Assembly: GCF_000511385.1 (NCBI RefSeq)
Contig: NC_023137.1
Coordinates: forward strand, 3,712,654 to 3,776,653
Direction: 5' to 3'
Origin: Phaeobacter gallaeciensis DSM 26640
GTDB lineage: Bacteria; Pseudomonadota; Alphaproteobacteria; Rhodobacterales; Rhodobacteraceae
DNA: 64,000 nt
Shown here piece by piece: positions 56,586 through 64,000 of the stretch. The first letter of the stretch is position 1; every line of letters starts with the position of its first letter. Below the pieces are notes generated by a model. That model saw nothing but the letters and a program-made list of their open reading frames with translations. It did not search any database and was not told where the DNA came from. Position numbers and translations under genes: made by a program.

Positions 56586-56608
56586 CTGATGACAGAAACT
56601 GTCATCAG
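56586..56608. promoter_or_regulatory. Candidate operator of the WYL regulator
   Basis: A perfect 10-bp inverted repeat, CTGATGACAG and CTGTCATCAG around AAA, lies 20 bp before the regulator ATG and 47 bp from the divergent gene. It is the most symmetric site in the window. Confidence 0.6.
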
Positions 56609-56627
56609 GGGTAGGGATGATGGGGCC

Positions 56628-57362
56628 ATGTCCCGATCTCATCGTCTTTTTCAGGTTATGCAGTTGCTGCGTCAGGGCGGTGGCCCTCACACCGCCGCTA
56701 AACTGGCGCAGGACCTTGGTATTTCTGCCCGAAGTGTGCACCGCGATATCGCTACCCTGCGTGAGATGGGGGCAATTATCGACGGCGAGGCAGGCTATGG
56801 TTTCACACTGATTGAGGATAATGCGCTGCCGCCCATGGGGTTTCGCGACACTGAGCTGGAGGCGCTGGTTCTTGGCCTCCGTGAGGTGCAGCAGATTGGT
56901 GATCCTGAACTGGCCGATGCCGCCGCCGATGCCTTGCGCAAGCTGCAGGCGCGGCTGCCCAATCGTCAGGCTCATCGGCTGCGGCATGCGGTGTTGTCTG
57001 CCTATCGGTTTCAGCGTCCACAACCGCCGGGGATCGCCCTGGCCGACCTGCGCCGCGCGACATGGGATGAGGTTGAGGTGCGGCTGGACTATTGCGATGC
57101 CAAAGGCGCCGTCACCCAGCGACAGGTCAAGCCCCTTGGTTTGGTCTATTTTGATCGTTCCACCGTGCTGATTGCCTGGTGCGGATTGCGAGATGACGTG
57201 CGGGTATTTCGCGTTGACCGGATTGCGGGGTTTGAGGCCACAGACGTCAGCTTTCGCCCTCATCGGGTGCCAATGCTGCGGGATGCGCTGGCTCAGATGC
57301 GCGCCGACCGTGCAGCCTGCGCGCCGCAGGCCGACGTGGAGCCTGATGCGCCCGAGGGGTAG
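56628..57362 (+). CDS. YafY-family WYL-domain transcriptional regulator
   Basis: The 244-residue protein has an N-terminal HTH (SRSHRLFQVMQLLRQGGGP, KLAQDLGISARSVHRDIATL, MGAIIDGEAGYGF) and a WYL-like domain (QRQVKPLGLVYFDRSTVLIA, then WCGLRDDVRVFRVDRIAGF). WYL domains bind small ligands or nucleic acids. The ATG at 56628 is chosen over 56589 because the longer version would start inside the palindrome. Its target is probably the divergent DUF1801 gene. Confidence 0.85.
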   Translation: MSRSHRLFQVMQLLRQGGGPHTAAKLAQDLGISARSVHRDIATLREMGAIIDGEAGYGFTLIEDNALPPMGFRDTELEALVLGLREVQQIGDPELADAAADALRKLQARLPNRQAHRLRHAVLSAYRFQRPQPPGIALADLRRATWDEVEVRLDYCDAKGAVTQRQVKPLGLVYFDRSTVLIAWCGLRDDVRVFRVDRIAGFEATDVSFRPHRVPMLRDALAQMRADRAACAPQADVEPDAPEG

Positions 57363-57472
57363 CGCGGTGCTTCTGATACGTCGGCAAGCCTCCGCACATC
57401 GGCGCGCCACTGCTTTGAGCGAGGCAGGGATACGGGTAGACTGAGGCAGAGCAGATAAAAATGAGGTGTAAG

Positions 57473-58867
57473 ATGCAGTATGATCTTGGCGCCCGCAGGC
57501 ACATAGTCCTGACAGCAGCAATGGTTGCGGCCCTTGTGGCGACCGATGCCAGCGTTGCAGCCAGCCCCTTGCCGACAGCCGCTGGCCCACTGGTGGAGAT
57601 TGCGGCATCGCAACCGCCGCAGGTGTCCTTGCGCCCAACGGCCCGCCCTGCGACGCCATCAGGCGTGGCAGCTACCCCATTGCGGCCACGGATACGTCCG
57701 GCGCAACAGAATCCCACGCCTGAGGAGCCTCGCGCCTCCCCCGCCACGCAGCGCGCCTTTGAGGGTTGGATCGCCAAGTTCCGCGCCCGCGCACGGGCCG
57801 AAGGACTGTCGCAGGCCACTCTGGACCGGGCGTTCGCTGGTGTGGAGTTTGATCCGAGGATCGTGCAGCGTGACGGCAACCAATCGGAGTTCGTAACCCC
57901 GATCTGGACCTATCTTGAGCGTGCAGTCTCTGACGCGCGCATTGAAAACGGACAGGCTGCCCTGCGTGAGCACGCGCAGGCGTTGGCCCGCATCGAAGCC
58001 ACATATGGCGTCGACAAGGAGGTCGTCGCGGCTGTCTGGGGCATGGAGAGCAACTACGGCACTTTTCGGGGGGAGCGCGATATCATCCGGTCGCTGGCGA
58101 CGCTGGCCTTTGACGGGCGGCGCGCTGCGTTTTTTGAAAGCCAGCTGATCGCAGCCTTGCAGATCCTTCAGGCGGGTGACGTGACGCCGGAGGCGATGAC
58201 CGGCAGCTGGGCCGGGGCCATGGGGCATACGCAATTCATGCCGACCTCCTACTTGGCCTATGCGGTGGATTTCACCGGGGATGGCAAACGCGATATCTGG
58301 TCCGACGATCCCACTGATGCGCTGGCATCAACCGCCGCCTATCTGAAGCGTTTCGGCTGGGTCAAAGGCCAACCCTGGGGACTGGAAGTACGGCTGCCGG
58401 CCGGGTTTAACTACGCGCTGGCGGATCGTAAAATCACCAAATCCGCGCAGGCCTGGCGGCAGCTGGGAGTGACCAGCGCCGATGGCGGTGTCCTTCCTGA
58501 TCATGGCAAGGGCGCCTTGCTGCTGCCCGCCGGTGCGCAGGGGGCTGCGTTCATCGTCTATCGAAACTTCGCCGTGATTGAGCGGTACAATGCAGCGGAT
58601 GCCTATGTGATTGGCGTGGGGCACCTGAGCGACCGGTTGCGTGGCACCGGGCCGATCCGCGCCAGCTGGCCGCAGAACAGCCGCCCTCTTACCTACAAAG
58701 AACGGCGCGAACTGCAGCAGCGGCTGACTGGTGCGGGCTATGGTACCGGCGGTGCAGACGGACGGATCGGGCCAAAAACCCGCGCCGCCCTGCGCGCATA
58801 TCAACTGGCCATGGGGCTGACCCCGGACGGCTACCCGTCGCTTTCAGTTTTGAACCGCCTGCGCTGA
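57473..58867 (+). CDS. MltB-family lytic murein transglycosylase
   Basis: The 464-residue protein has a signal-like N-terminus (RRHIVLTAAMVAALVA), a Pro/Ala-rich linker and an SLT_2 domain. Landmarks are AAVWGMESNYGTFRGERDII (catalytic Glu at about residue 195), TGSWAGAMGHTQFMPTSYLA and DDPTDALASTAAYLKRFGW. A C-terminal PG_binding_1 domain, AGYGTGGADGRIGPKTRAAL, follows. It cleaves peptidoglycan to anhydromuropeptides in the periplasm. ATG at 57473 has GAGGT before it and is preferred over the one at 57461. Confidence 0.88.
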   Translation: MQYDLGARRHIVLTAAMVAALVATDASVAASPLPTAAGPLVEIAASQPPQVSLRPTARPATPSGVAATPLRPRIRPAQQNPTPEEPRASPATQRAFEGWIAKFRARARAEGLSQATLDRAFAGVEFDPRIVQRDGNQSEFVTPIWTYLERAVSDARIENGQAALREHAQALARIEATYGVDKEVVAAVWGMESNYGTFRGERDIIRSLATLAFDGRRAAFFESQLIAALQILQAGDVTPEAMTGSWAGAMGHTQFMPTSYLAYAVDFTGDGKRDIWSDDPTDALASTAAYLKRFGWVKGQPWGLEVRLPAGFNYALADRKITKSAQAWRQLGVTSADGGVLPDHGKGALLLPAGAQGAAFIVYRNFAVIERYNAADAYVIGVGHLSDRLRGTGPIRASWPQNSRPLTYKERRELQQRLTGAGYGTGGADGRIGPKTRAALRAYQLAMGLTPDGYPSLSVLNRLR

Positions 58868-58872
58868 CGCGC

Positions 58873-60408
58873 CTAGCTAAAAGCGGCTGCAGCAAAAGCA
58901 ATCGCCAGACCCAGCCCCAGGCCGCAGAGCCCCGGCAGCATCCAGCCAGTCTTTCCGGATCGACGGTTGCGGTCATCGGTTTCATGAATCTGGGCAATCA
59001 ACGCCTGTTCGACAAGCGCGGGCAGGCGGGGGCCAAAACGGGCCATCACCTTGGCCGTGCTCATCAAGTCATTGACGACGGCCCGGGGACCAATGGATTT
59101 CTTGATGTAGTCTTCAACCACGGGGCGGGCCGAATCCCAGATGTTGATATGGGGGTCCAGTGACCGCGCCACACCTTCCACCACTACCATGGTGCGTTGC
59201 AGCAGGATCAACTCGGTCCGGGTTTCCATGCCAAAACGCTCGGTCACTTCAAACAGATAGTTGAGCAACCGCCCCATGGAGATATGGGTGGCGTCCATGC
59301 CAAAGATCGGTTCCCCCACCGCGCGCAGGGCGCGGGCAAATTCATCGACATCGCGGTCGGCAGGCACATATCCGGCCTCAAAATGAACCTCGGCGACACG
59401 CTTGTAGTCCCGTTTGATGAAACCAAAGAGAATCTCGGCGTAGACCCGGCGGGTGTATTCATCGATATGCCCCATGATGCCGAAGTCATAGGCGATAATA
59501 TCACCATTGGCTGCGACTTTCAGGTTGCCCTGATGCATGTCCGCATGGAAATAACCATCGCGCAGCGCATGGCGTAGAAACAATGAGAGTACACGCTCCG
59601 CCAACACCCGACGGTCATGCCCGGCGGCATCCAGCGCGGCATTGTCACCAAGCGGCAGCCCGTCGGCCCAGCCGAGTGTCATCACGCGGCGGGCCGAGTG
59701 GTTCCACAGAATCTGAGGCAGCTGAAAACCTTCGTCATTCTTGGTATTGGCGGCAAACTCGGAGGCGGCGGCGCTTTCCAACCGCAGATCCAATTCGCCC
59801 TGCACAACGCCATCGAAATGCTTGATCACATCCATCGGCTTCAGACGCCGTGCGCCGGGGGCAAACAGATCAGCAATCCGCGCGGCAAAATAGAACGCGT
59901 CCACATCCTTGCGGAAGGCGCGTTCGATGCCGGGGCGCAGCACTTTCACGGCAACCTCTTGGCCGGTGTCCCTCAGCCGTGCGCGATGCACCTGCGCGAT
60001 AGACGCTGCGGCAATGGGTTCGCTGAACTCGGAATAGATTTGATCAACCGGCTGTCCGAGTTCCTGCTCGACCTGGGCCATGGCTTCGGCCCGGGAAAAC
60101 GGGGGCAGCTTATCCTGTAGTACCCGCAATTGTACCGCCAGATCATCACCAACCACATCGGGCCGGGTGGACAAGACCTGCCCGAATTTGATGTAGGCAG
60201 GCCCCAGTGCGGTCAGCGCGCGGGTGGCCGGTGGCATCGTCGGATCGCCCTTATACCCCAGCCATTTGAAGGGCCAGCCAAGGGTGCGGGCCAGAATGCG
60301 CAGGGGTTTTGGCGCTTCAAACGCATCCAGTACGACATTCATGGCGCCCGTGCGCTCGAATGTGGCGCCTGTGCGGATCAGGCGGATAATATTGTGAGGG
60401 CCACGCAT
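58873..60408 (-). CDS. ubiB: UbiB, ABC1/COQ8-type atypical kinase of ubiquinone synthesis
   Basis: The 511-residue protein has the KxGQ motif in LGPAYIKFGQVLSTRPDVVG, a VAVKVLRPGIERAF lysine strand, HADMHQGNLKV and AYDFGIMGHIDEYTRR. The C-terminus has hydrophobic stretches (PGLCGLGLGLAIAFAAAAF), likely a membrane anchor. It is needed for ubiquinone synthesis as a lipid-binding kinase or ATPase. It follows ubiE by 3 bases, so the two form an operon. Confidence 0.95.
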   Translation of the reverse strand: MRGPHNIIRLIRTGATFERTGAMNVVLDAFEAPKPLRILARTLGWPFKWLGYKGDPTMPPATRALTALGPAYIKFGQVLSTRPDVVGDDLAVQLRVLQDKLPPFSRAEAMAQVEQELGQPVDQIYSEFSEPIAAASIAQVHRARLRDTGQEVAVKVLRPGIERAFRKDVDAFYFAARIADLFAPGARRLKPMDVIKHFDGVVQGELDLRLESAAASEFAANTKNDEGFQLPQILWNHSARRVMTLGWADGLPLGDNAALDAAGHDRRVLAERVLSLFLRHALRDGYFHADMHQGNLKVAANGDIIAYDFGIMGHIDEYTRRVYAEILFGFIKRDYKRVAEVHFEAGYVPADRDVDEFARALRAVGEPIFGMDATHISMGRLLNYLFEVTERFGMETRTELILLQRTMVVVEGVARSLDPHINIWDSARPVVEDYIKKSIGPRAVVNDLMSTAKVMARFGPRLPALVEQALIAQIHETDDRNRRSGKTGWMLPGLCGLGLGLAIAFAAAAFS

Positions 60409-60411
60409 GGT

Positions 60412-61164
60412 TCAGATCTTCCAGCCAGAGTGCAGCGCCGCGATGCCCAGCGACAGGTTGCGATATTTGGCGTTGGCAAACCCGGCCTCACGCAGCATCG
60501 ACAGGAATGTGTCCTGATCCGGGAAATTGCGGATCGATTCGACCAGATATTGATAGCTGTCATAATCGTTCGCGATCATCTGACCCATGCGGGGAATCAC
60601 GTTGAAGGAATACAGGTCATAGGCCTTCTGCATTGCCGGGTTTGGCAGCTGGCTGAATTCCAGCACCATCAGCCGACCGCCGGGTTTCAGCACCCGGTAA
60701 GCCTCATTCAGTGCTTCCTGAGGGCGGGTGACATTCCGAATGCCAAAGGAGATGGTGTAGACATCAAAGGTGTTATCCTTGAACGGCAGCGCCATGGCAT
60801 CACCGGTGACCCAGTCCAGACTGTCGGCCATCTGCGCGGCCTCAGCCCGTTTGCGGCCCTCTTCCAGCATTGGCGCGGTCAGATCGAGCACAGTGGAATG
60901 GCCATAGCCTGCGCGCTTCAGGAACCGGAACGAGATATCGCCGGTACCTCCGGCCACATCCAGAAGGCGTTGACCGGGGCGCGGTGACAGCCAGTCCATC
61001 ATCGCATCTTTCCAGATCCGGTGGATGCCCATGCTCATGACATCATTCATCACGTCGTATTTTGACGCGACTGAGTTGAATACGCCCTGCACGCGCCCCG
61101 CCTTTTCTGACTCGGGCACGGTTTCGAACCCGAAATGGGTGGTATCTTCAGATCTCTGGGTCAT
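60412..61164 (-). CDS. ubiE: Ubiquinone/menaquinone C-methyltransferase UbiE
   Basis: The 250-residue protein has the UbiE start [20 protein letters not shown] and the SAM motif [18 protein letters not shown]. The second signature is [20 protein letters not shown]. The end is [16 protein letters not shown]. It methylates the quinone ring. It diverges from mutM across 105 bp and is followed by ubiB. Confidence 0.96.
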   Translation of the reverse strand: MTQRSEDTTHFGFETVPESEKAGRVQGVFNSVASKYDVMNDVMSMGIHRIWKDAMMDWLSPRPGQRLLDVAGGTGDISFRFLKRAGYGHSTVLDLTAPMLEEGRKRAEAAQMADSLDWVTGDAMALPFKDNTFDVYTISFGIRNVTRPQEALNEAYRVLKPGGRLMVLEFSQLPNPAMQKAYDLYSFNVIPRMGQMIANDYDSYQYLVESIRNFPDQDTFLSMLREAGFANAKYRNLSLGIAALHSGWKI

Positions 61165-61269
61165 GCGGCTTGCCGTTTGTTATGAGTCGCCCCAGTTATA
61201 GGGCGCTGAGAGGGCGGTACAATGCGGCCCTTCGGCCCCATGTTGGTGCAATGTGTCAGGAGGGATGTA

Positions 61270-62121
61270 ATGCCAGAATTGCCCGAGGTCGAGACGGTGC
61301 GCCGCGGATTGTCCCCCGCAATGGAGGGGGCGGTGATCGAAAAGGCTGCCGTCAATCGACCAGATCTGCGCTGGCCCTTTCCCGAGCGCATGGCCGAACG
61401 ACTGACCGGGCGCCGTGTCACCGCGCTGCGGCGGCGCTCCAAATACATCTTGGCTGATCTGGACAGCGGCGAGACGCTGCTGGTGCATCTTGGCATGTCG
61501 GGGCGTATGACTGTGTCTGGTGATCCTCTGGGTCAGTTCGTCCATGATCACCCGCAGGCGCAGAAACACGACCATGTGGTGTTTGATATGGACAATGGTG
61601 CGCGGATCATCTTCAACGATCCACGCAGGTTTGGTGCCATGGACCTGCTGGAGACCGCCACTGCGGATCAGCACAAGCTATTGGCGGTTCTGGGGCCGGA
61701 ACCGCTTGGCAACAGCTTTCACGAAGACCACCTGATCGCGGCCTTCAAGGGGCGCAATACGCCGGTGAAATCGGCGCTTCTGGATCAGGGAATCATCGCG
61801 GGTCTTGGCAATATCTATGTCTGCGAAGCGCTCTTCCGTGCGGGAATATCGCCCAAGCGCAAGGCGGGGCAGATCGCCGCGCAGCGGGTCGGGGCCTTGG
61901 TTCCGATCATCAAGGACGTGCTGACGGACGCCATAAAGGCGGGTGGATCATCACTGAAGGATTTCCGCCAAGCCGATGGAGAACTTGGATATTTCCAGCA
62001 CAGTTTTGATGTCTATGGCCGTGAGGGAGAACCCTGCCGACGGACGGGGTGTGACGGCACGGTGGGTCGAATCACCCAATCGGGGCGCTCTTCCTTCTAC
62101 TGTGGCAAATGCCAAAGATAG
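61270..62121 (+). CDS. mutM: Formamidopyrimidine-DNA glycosylase
   Basis: The 283-residue protein begins [13 protein letters not shown], with the catalytic Pro and Glu at the N-terminus. It also has [30 protein letters not shown] (helix-two-turn-helix) and a C-terminal zinc finger ([26 protein letters not shown]). It removes 8-oxoguanine from DNA. The ATG at 61270 has AGGAGGG before it and fixes the required MPEL start. Confidence 0.97.
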   Translation: MPELPEVETVRRGLSPAMEGAVIEKAAVNRPDLRWPFPERMAERLTGRRVTALRRRSKYILADLDSGETLLVHLGMSGRMTVSGDPLGQFVHDHPQAQKHDHVVFDMDNGARIIFNDPRRFGAMDLLETATADQHKLLAVLGPEPLGNSFHEDHLIAAFKGRNTPVKSALLDQGIIAGLGNIYVCEALFRAGISPKRKAGQIAAQRVGALVPIIKDVLTDAIKAGGSSLKDFRQADGELGYFQHSFDVYGREGEPCRRTGCDGTVGRITQSGRSSFYCGKCQR

Positions 62122-62185
62122 CTTGAATGCGATGTGTCGCGTGATAATGACTCTTCCCTGAACGGAACAACCGAAAGCGACTACC

Positions 62186-62962
62186 ATGGCCTATGAGACG
62201 ATCAACGTCGAAGTGCAGGACCACGTTTGCCAAATTAAACTGAACCGGCCCGAAGCGTTGAACGCGCTCAATTCCGAGCTTTTGAGTGAGCTTTGCACCG
62301 CCCTGGAAGAGGCGGATGCCAGTGACAAGGTGCGCTGCATCATCCTGACCGGGTCCGAGAAAGCCTTCGCCGCAGGAGCCGATATCAAGGAGATGTCGGA
62401 AAAGAGCTTTACCGAAGTGTTCTCAACCAATCTGTTTGCCGGTGTGAATGACCGCGTCAGCGCGATCCGCAAGCCTATCATTGCAGCCGTGGCAGGCTAC
62501 GCGCTTGGCGGCGGATGTGAGCTGGCGATGCTTTGCGATTTCATCATTGCTGCGGATACCGCCAAATTCGGCCAGCCGGAGATCAATCTTGGCGTGATCG
62601 CTGGTATCGGCGGGACCCAGCGCCTGACCCGCTTTGTCGGGAAGTCGAAATCCATGGACATGAACCTGACCGGACGCTTCATGACGGCTGAAGAGGCTGA
62701 GCGCGCAGGGCTGGTGTCTCGCGTGGTGCCCGCCAAGAAATTGTTGGATGAAGCCACCGCAGCGGCGCATAAAATTGCCGAGAAATCCTTGCTGACAGCG
62801 ATGGCGGTGAAAGAAACCGTGAATCGCAGCTATGAGTTGCCGCTGAGCGAAGGGCTGCTGTTCGAACGCCGGGTGTTCCACTCAATGTTCGCCACCGAAG
62901 ATCAGAAAGAGGGCATGGCCGCCTTCCTGGAAAAGCGCGAAGCTCAGTTCCGCGACAAGTAA
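62186..62962 (+). CDS. Enoyl-CoA hydratase/isomerase
   Basis: The 258-residue protein is a crotonase with the oxyanion-hole region [15 protein letters not shown] and [37 protein letters not shown] carries the second catalytic Glu, while the first lies in the CELAML loop. It hydrates short-chain enoyl-CoA in fatty-acid or amino-acid breakdown. It is a usual neighbour of rpsT and dnaA in this group. It starts 65 bp after mutM. Confidence 0.93.
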   Translation: MAYETINVEVQDHVCQIKLNRPEALNALNSELLSELCTALEEADASDKVRCIILTGSEKAFAAGADIKEMSEKSFTEVFSTNLFAGVNDRVSAIRKPIIAAVAGYALGGGCELAMLCDFIIAADTAKFGQPEINLGVIAGIGGTQRLTRFVGKSKSMDMNLTGRFMTAEEAERAGLVSRVVPAKKLLDEATAAAHKIAEKSLLTAMAVKETVNRSYELPLSEGLLFERRVFHSMFATEDQKEGMAAFLEKREAQFRDK

Positions 62963-62979
62963 GCCTGTTAACGGGCTGT

Positions 62980-63006
62980 GACGACGCAATCTGCGGCGTC
63001 TCTTTT
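62980..63006 (+). terminator. Terminator after the enoyl-CoA hydratase gene
   Basis: Stem GACGACGC / GCGGCGTC (8 bp with one mismatch) around AATCT is followed by TCTTTT. It lies 18 bp after the stop. Confidence 0.65.
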
Positions 63007-63014
63007 CGAGATTT

Positions 63015-63046
63015 GAAACGGGCAGGCGCTGGCGTCTGCCCGTTTC
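63015..63046. other. Perfect 11-bp hairpin
   Basis: Arms GAAACGGGCAG and CTGCCCGTTTC flank a 10-base loop. The sequence after it (TCGTTGG) is not U-rich, so it is not a typical terminator. Its role is unknown; it lies 9 bp after the preceding terminator. Confidence 0.6.
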
Positions 63047-63249
63047 TCGTTGGGGCTGTGGCAGCGTGCTGGAACCGGGAAGGGCGATCAGCTCCGTCAT
63101 GGCTTGCATTCCTCGGGGTTTGACGTTACTACCCGCCGCCATACATGCGCGTGCAGCCCGCTTGGCTAGAATCACACCGGTGGATCGGATCCGGGTTCGG
63201 CTGGCATTGCGCCTATTTAAAACACGAAACCAAAGTTAGGTCCTACACC

Positions 63250-63513
63250 ATGGCAAATTCGCCTCAGGCAAAAAAGCGCGCCCGTCAGAACGAGAAACGC
63301 TTTGCTGTCAACAAAGCCCGTCGTTCGCGCATTCGTACCTTCCTGCGTAAAGCTGAAGAAGCCATCGCATCCGGCGATAAAGACGCGGCAGCCGCAGCTG
63401 TTCGTGCCGCTCAGCCCGAGCTGATGCGTGGCGTCACCAAAGGCGTTTACCACAAAAACACTGCAGCGCGGAAAATCTCCCGCCTGACCGCCCGCGTCAA
63501 AGCGCTGGGCTAA
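63250..63513 (+). CDS. rpsT: 30S ribosomal protein S20
   Basis: The 87-residue basic protein starts [20 protein letters not shown] and ends [14 protein letters not shown], the S20 pattern. It contacts the 5' domain of 16S rRNA. ATG at 63250 gives the usual MANSPQ start. TTGACG at 63120-63125 could be its -35 box, but the -10 box is weak. dnaA probably follows beyond the window. Confidence 0.96.
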   Translation: MANSPQAKKRARQNEKRFAVNKARRSRIRTFLRKAEEAIASGDKDAAAAAVRAAQPELMRGVTKGVYHKNTAARKISRLTARVKALG

Positions 63514-63587
63514 ATCGGGACCTACCGGGGCTTGCTGATTCCATCGCACCCGCGCTGAGCGCTTCCCCGACAAGCCGTAAAAAATAG

Positions 63588-63615
63588 AAAGGCGTCGCGT
63601 TCAGCGGCGCCTTTT
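63588..63615 (+). terminator. Terminator after rpsT
   Basis: An 11-bp stem AAAGGCGTCGC / GCGGCGCCTTT with one T-G pair and a GTTCA loop ends in TTTT. It lies 74 bp after the rpsT stop. Confidence 0.88.
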
Positions 63616-64000
63616 GCATTTTGGTCACAGCTTGTGCGACCTCGACGGACGCAGGAGATTCTTTGTCACCAATCCCTGAGTCAACATCATAGTTTCATTG
63701 CTGCGACCCCCTCCGAATTGCTACCACTGTTACAGCGATTCACTCGCTGGGGGGACAGGCTGCTATAGCATCCTTGATGGGACTCAAGGGCGCTGATTGC
63801 GCTGGTGCACAGGCATTTCAATGCTCCGTGCACCACGCTCCTGCTGTGTTTTTGGAGTCATCCAGACGGCAGGCCTGTTCCAATTGTGTATGTATTTGGT
63901 TCGTTTATTCGACCGCCGAAAATCTGTTGGCCGGTCGACTATACGCGATCCCGACTTTGCCTTCTGCAAGGCAGTGCTGCTCCATCTGCGGAGACAGTAC
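63616..64000 (+). other. Region before the expected dnaA gene
   Basis: There is no gene with a supportable start in these 385 bp. Five GANTC sites lie at 63657, 63678, 63737, 63781 and 63855, with a sixth at 63537 before the terminator. GANTC is the methylation target of CcrM in alphaproteobacteria. No sequence close to TTATCCACA is visible on either strand. The placement before dnaA rests on recalled Roseobacter gene order. Confidence 0.5.

Noticed and set aside
63616..64000. Chromosome origin with DnaA boxes
   Set aside because: No close match to TTATCCACA could be found on either strand. The origin may lie elsewhere or past the edge.

Overview
The window looks like a chromosomal segment of a marine alphaproteobacterium of the Roseobacter group (Rhodobacterales), close to Phaeobacter or Ruegeria. 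The protein families, the moderately high GC, the set kdsD-lptC-lptA-lptB-hpf-ptsN, and the ending ubiB-ubiE / mutM / enoyl-CoA hydratase / rpsT all fit. In that group dnaA commonly follows rpsT, so the right edge probably lies just before dnaA. This is inferred from recalled gene order; no DnaA box is visible. No prophage, insertion sequence, CRISPR array or rRNA operon is visible.

Layout. 0-2.8 kb: flagellar genes, namely a partial rod-binding protein (minus), a FliK-type hook-length protein and FlgD. 2.8-8.0 kb: a phosphotransferase, then a tight plus-strand cluster of a GT2-like glycosyltransferase, a GT14 'Branch' transferase and a two-part sulfotransferase, which looks like a surface-glycan module. 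8.0-12.9 kb (minus): envelope genes rnd-kdsD-lptC-lptA-lptB, then hpf-ptsN after a 337-bp gap where many alphaproteobacteria carry rpoN. 13.1-13.6 kb: two identical tRNA-Leu(CAG) genes inside a perfect 154-bp direct repeat. 13.6-16.1 kb: globin, an NDUFA9-type protein, uppP. 16.4-22.4 kb: gltD-gltB. 22.6-25 kb: mtgA, a GST, a PPP-type phosphatase. 25-29.1 kb: serine synthesis, with serC-serA on minus behind a structured leader and serB divergent. 29.1-37.5 kb: TSUP permease, an ArsR-SRPBCC-YCII operon, asparaginase, IalB and LprI family periplasmic proteins, rlmN, a secreted RTX metalloprotease, a small orphan and a LOG protein. 37.7-40.2 kb: a PLP dehydratase, a GntR regulator, dapD.

40.4-47.8 kb is a complete five-step histidine degradation locus: hutI-hutH-hutG-hutU on minus and hutF-hutC on plus, diverging from one 75-bp region that carries promoters on both strands and a palindrome where HutC could act. 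The chain is histidine to urocanate (HutH), imidazolonepropionate (HutU), formiminoglutamate (HutI), formylglutamate plus ammonia (HutF), and glutamate plus formate (HutG). 47.9-52.1 kb is accessory: a small orphan, an ionotropic-glutamate-receptor-like protein, and two Hint-domain proteins, one with a choice-of-anchor-L-like front. 52.6-58.9 kb: dapE, rnr, a DUF1801 protein divergent from a WYL regulator across a perfect palindrome, and an MltB-type lytic transglycosylase. 58.9-63.5 kb: ubiE-ubiB (minus), mutM, an enoyl-CoA hydratase and rpsT. The last 400 bp have no convincing gene but, together with the rpsT 3' flank, hold six GANTC sites.

Most of the window is core metabolism. The parts that deserve attention are the GT2/GT14/sulfotransferase cluster, the Hint/receptor-channel block with its apparent frame problem, the serC leader, the tandem tRNA repeat, the paired REP-like elements after dapD, and the GANTC cluster at the right edge.
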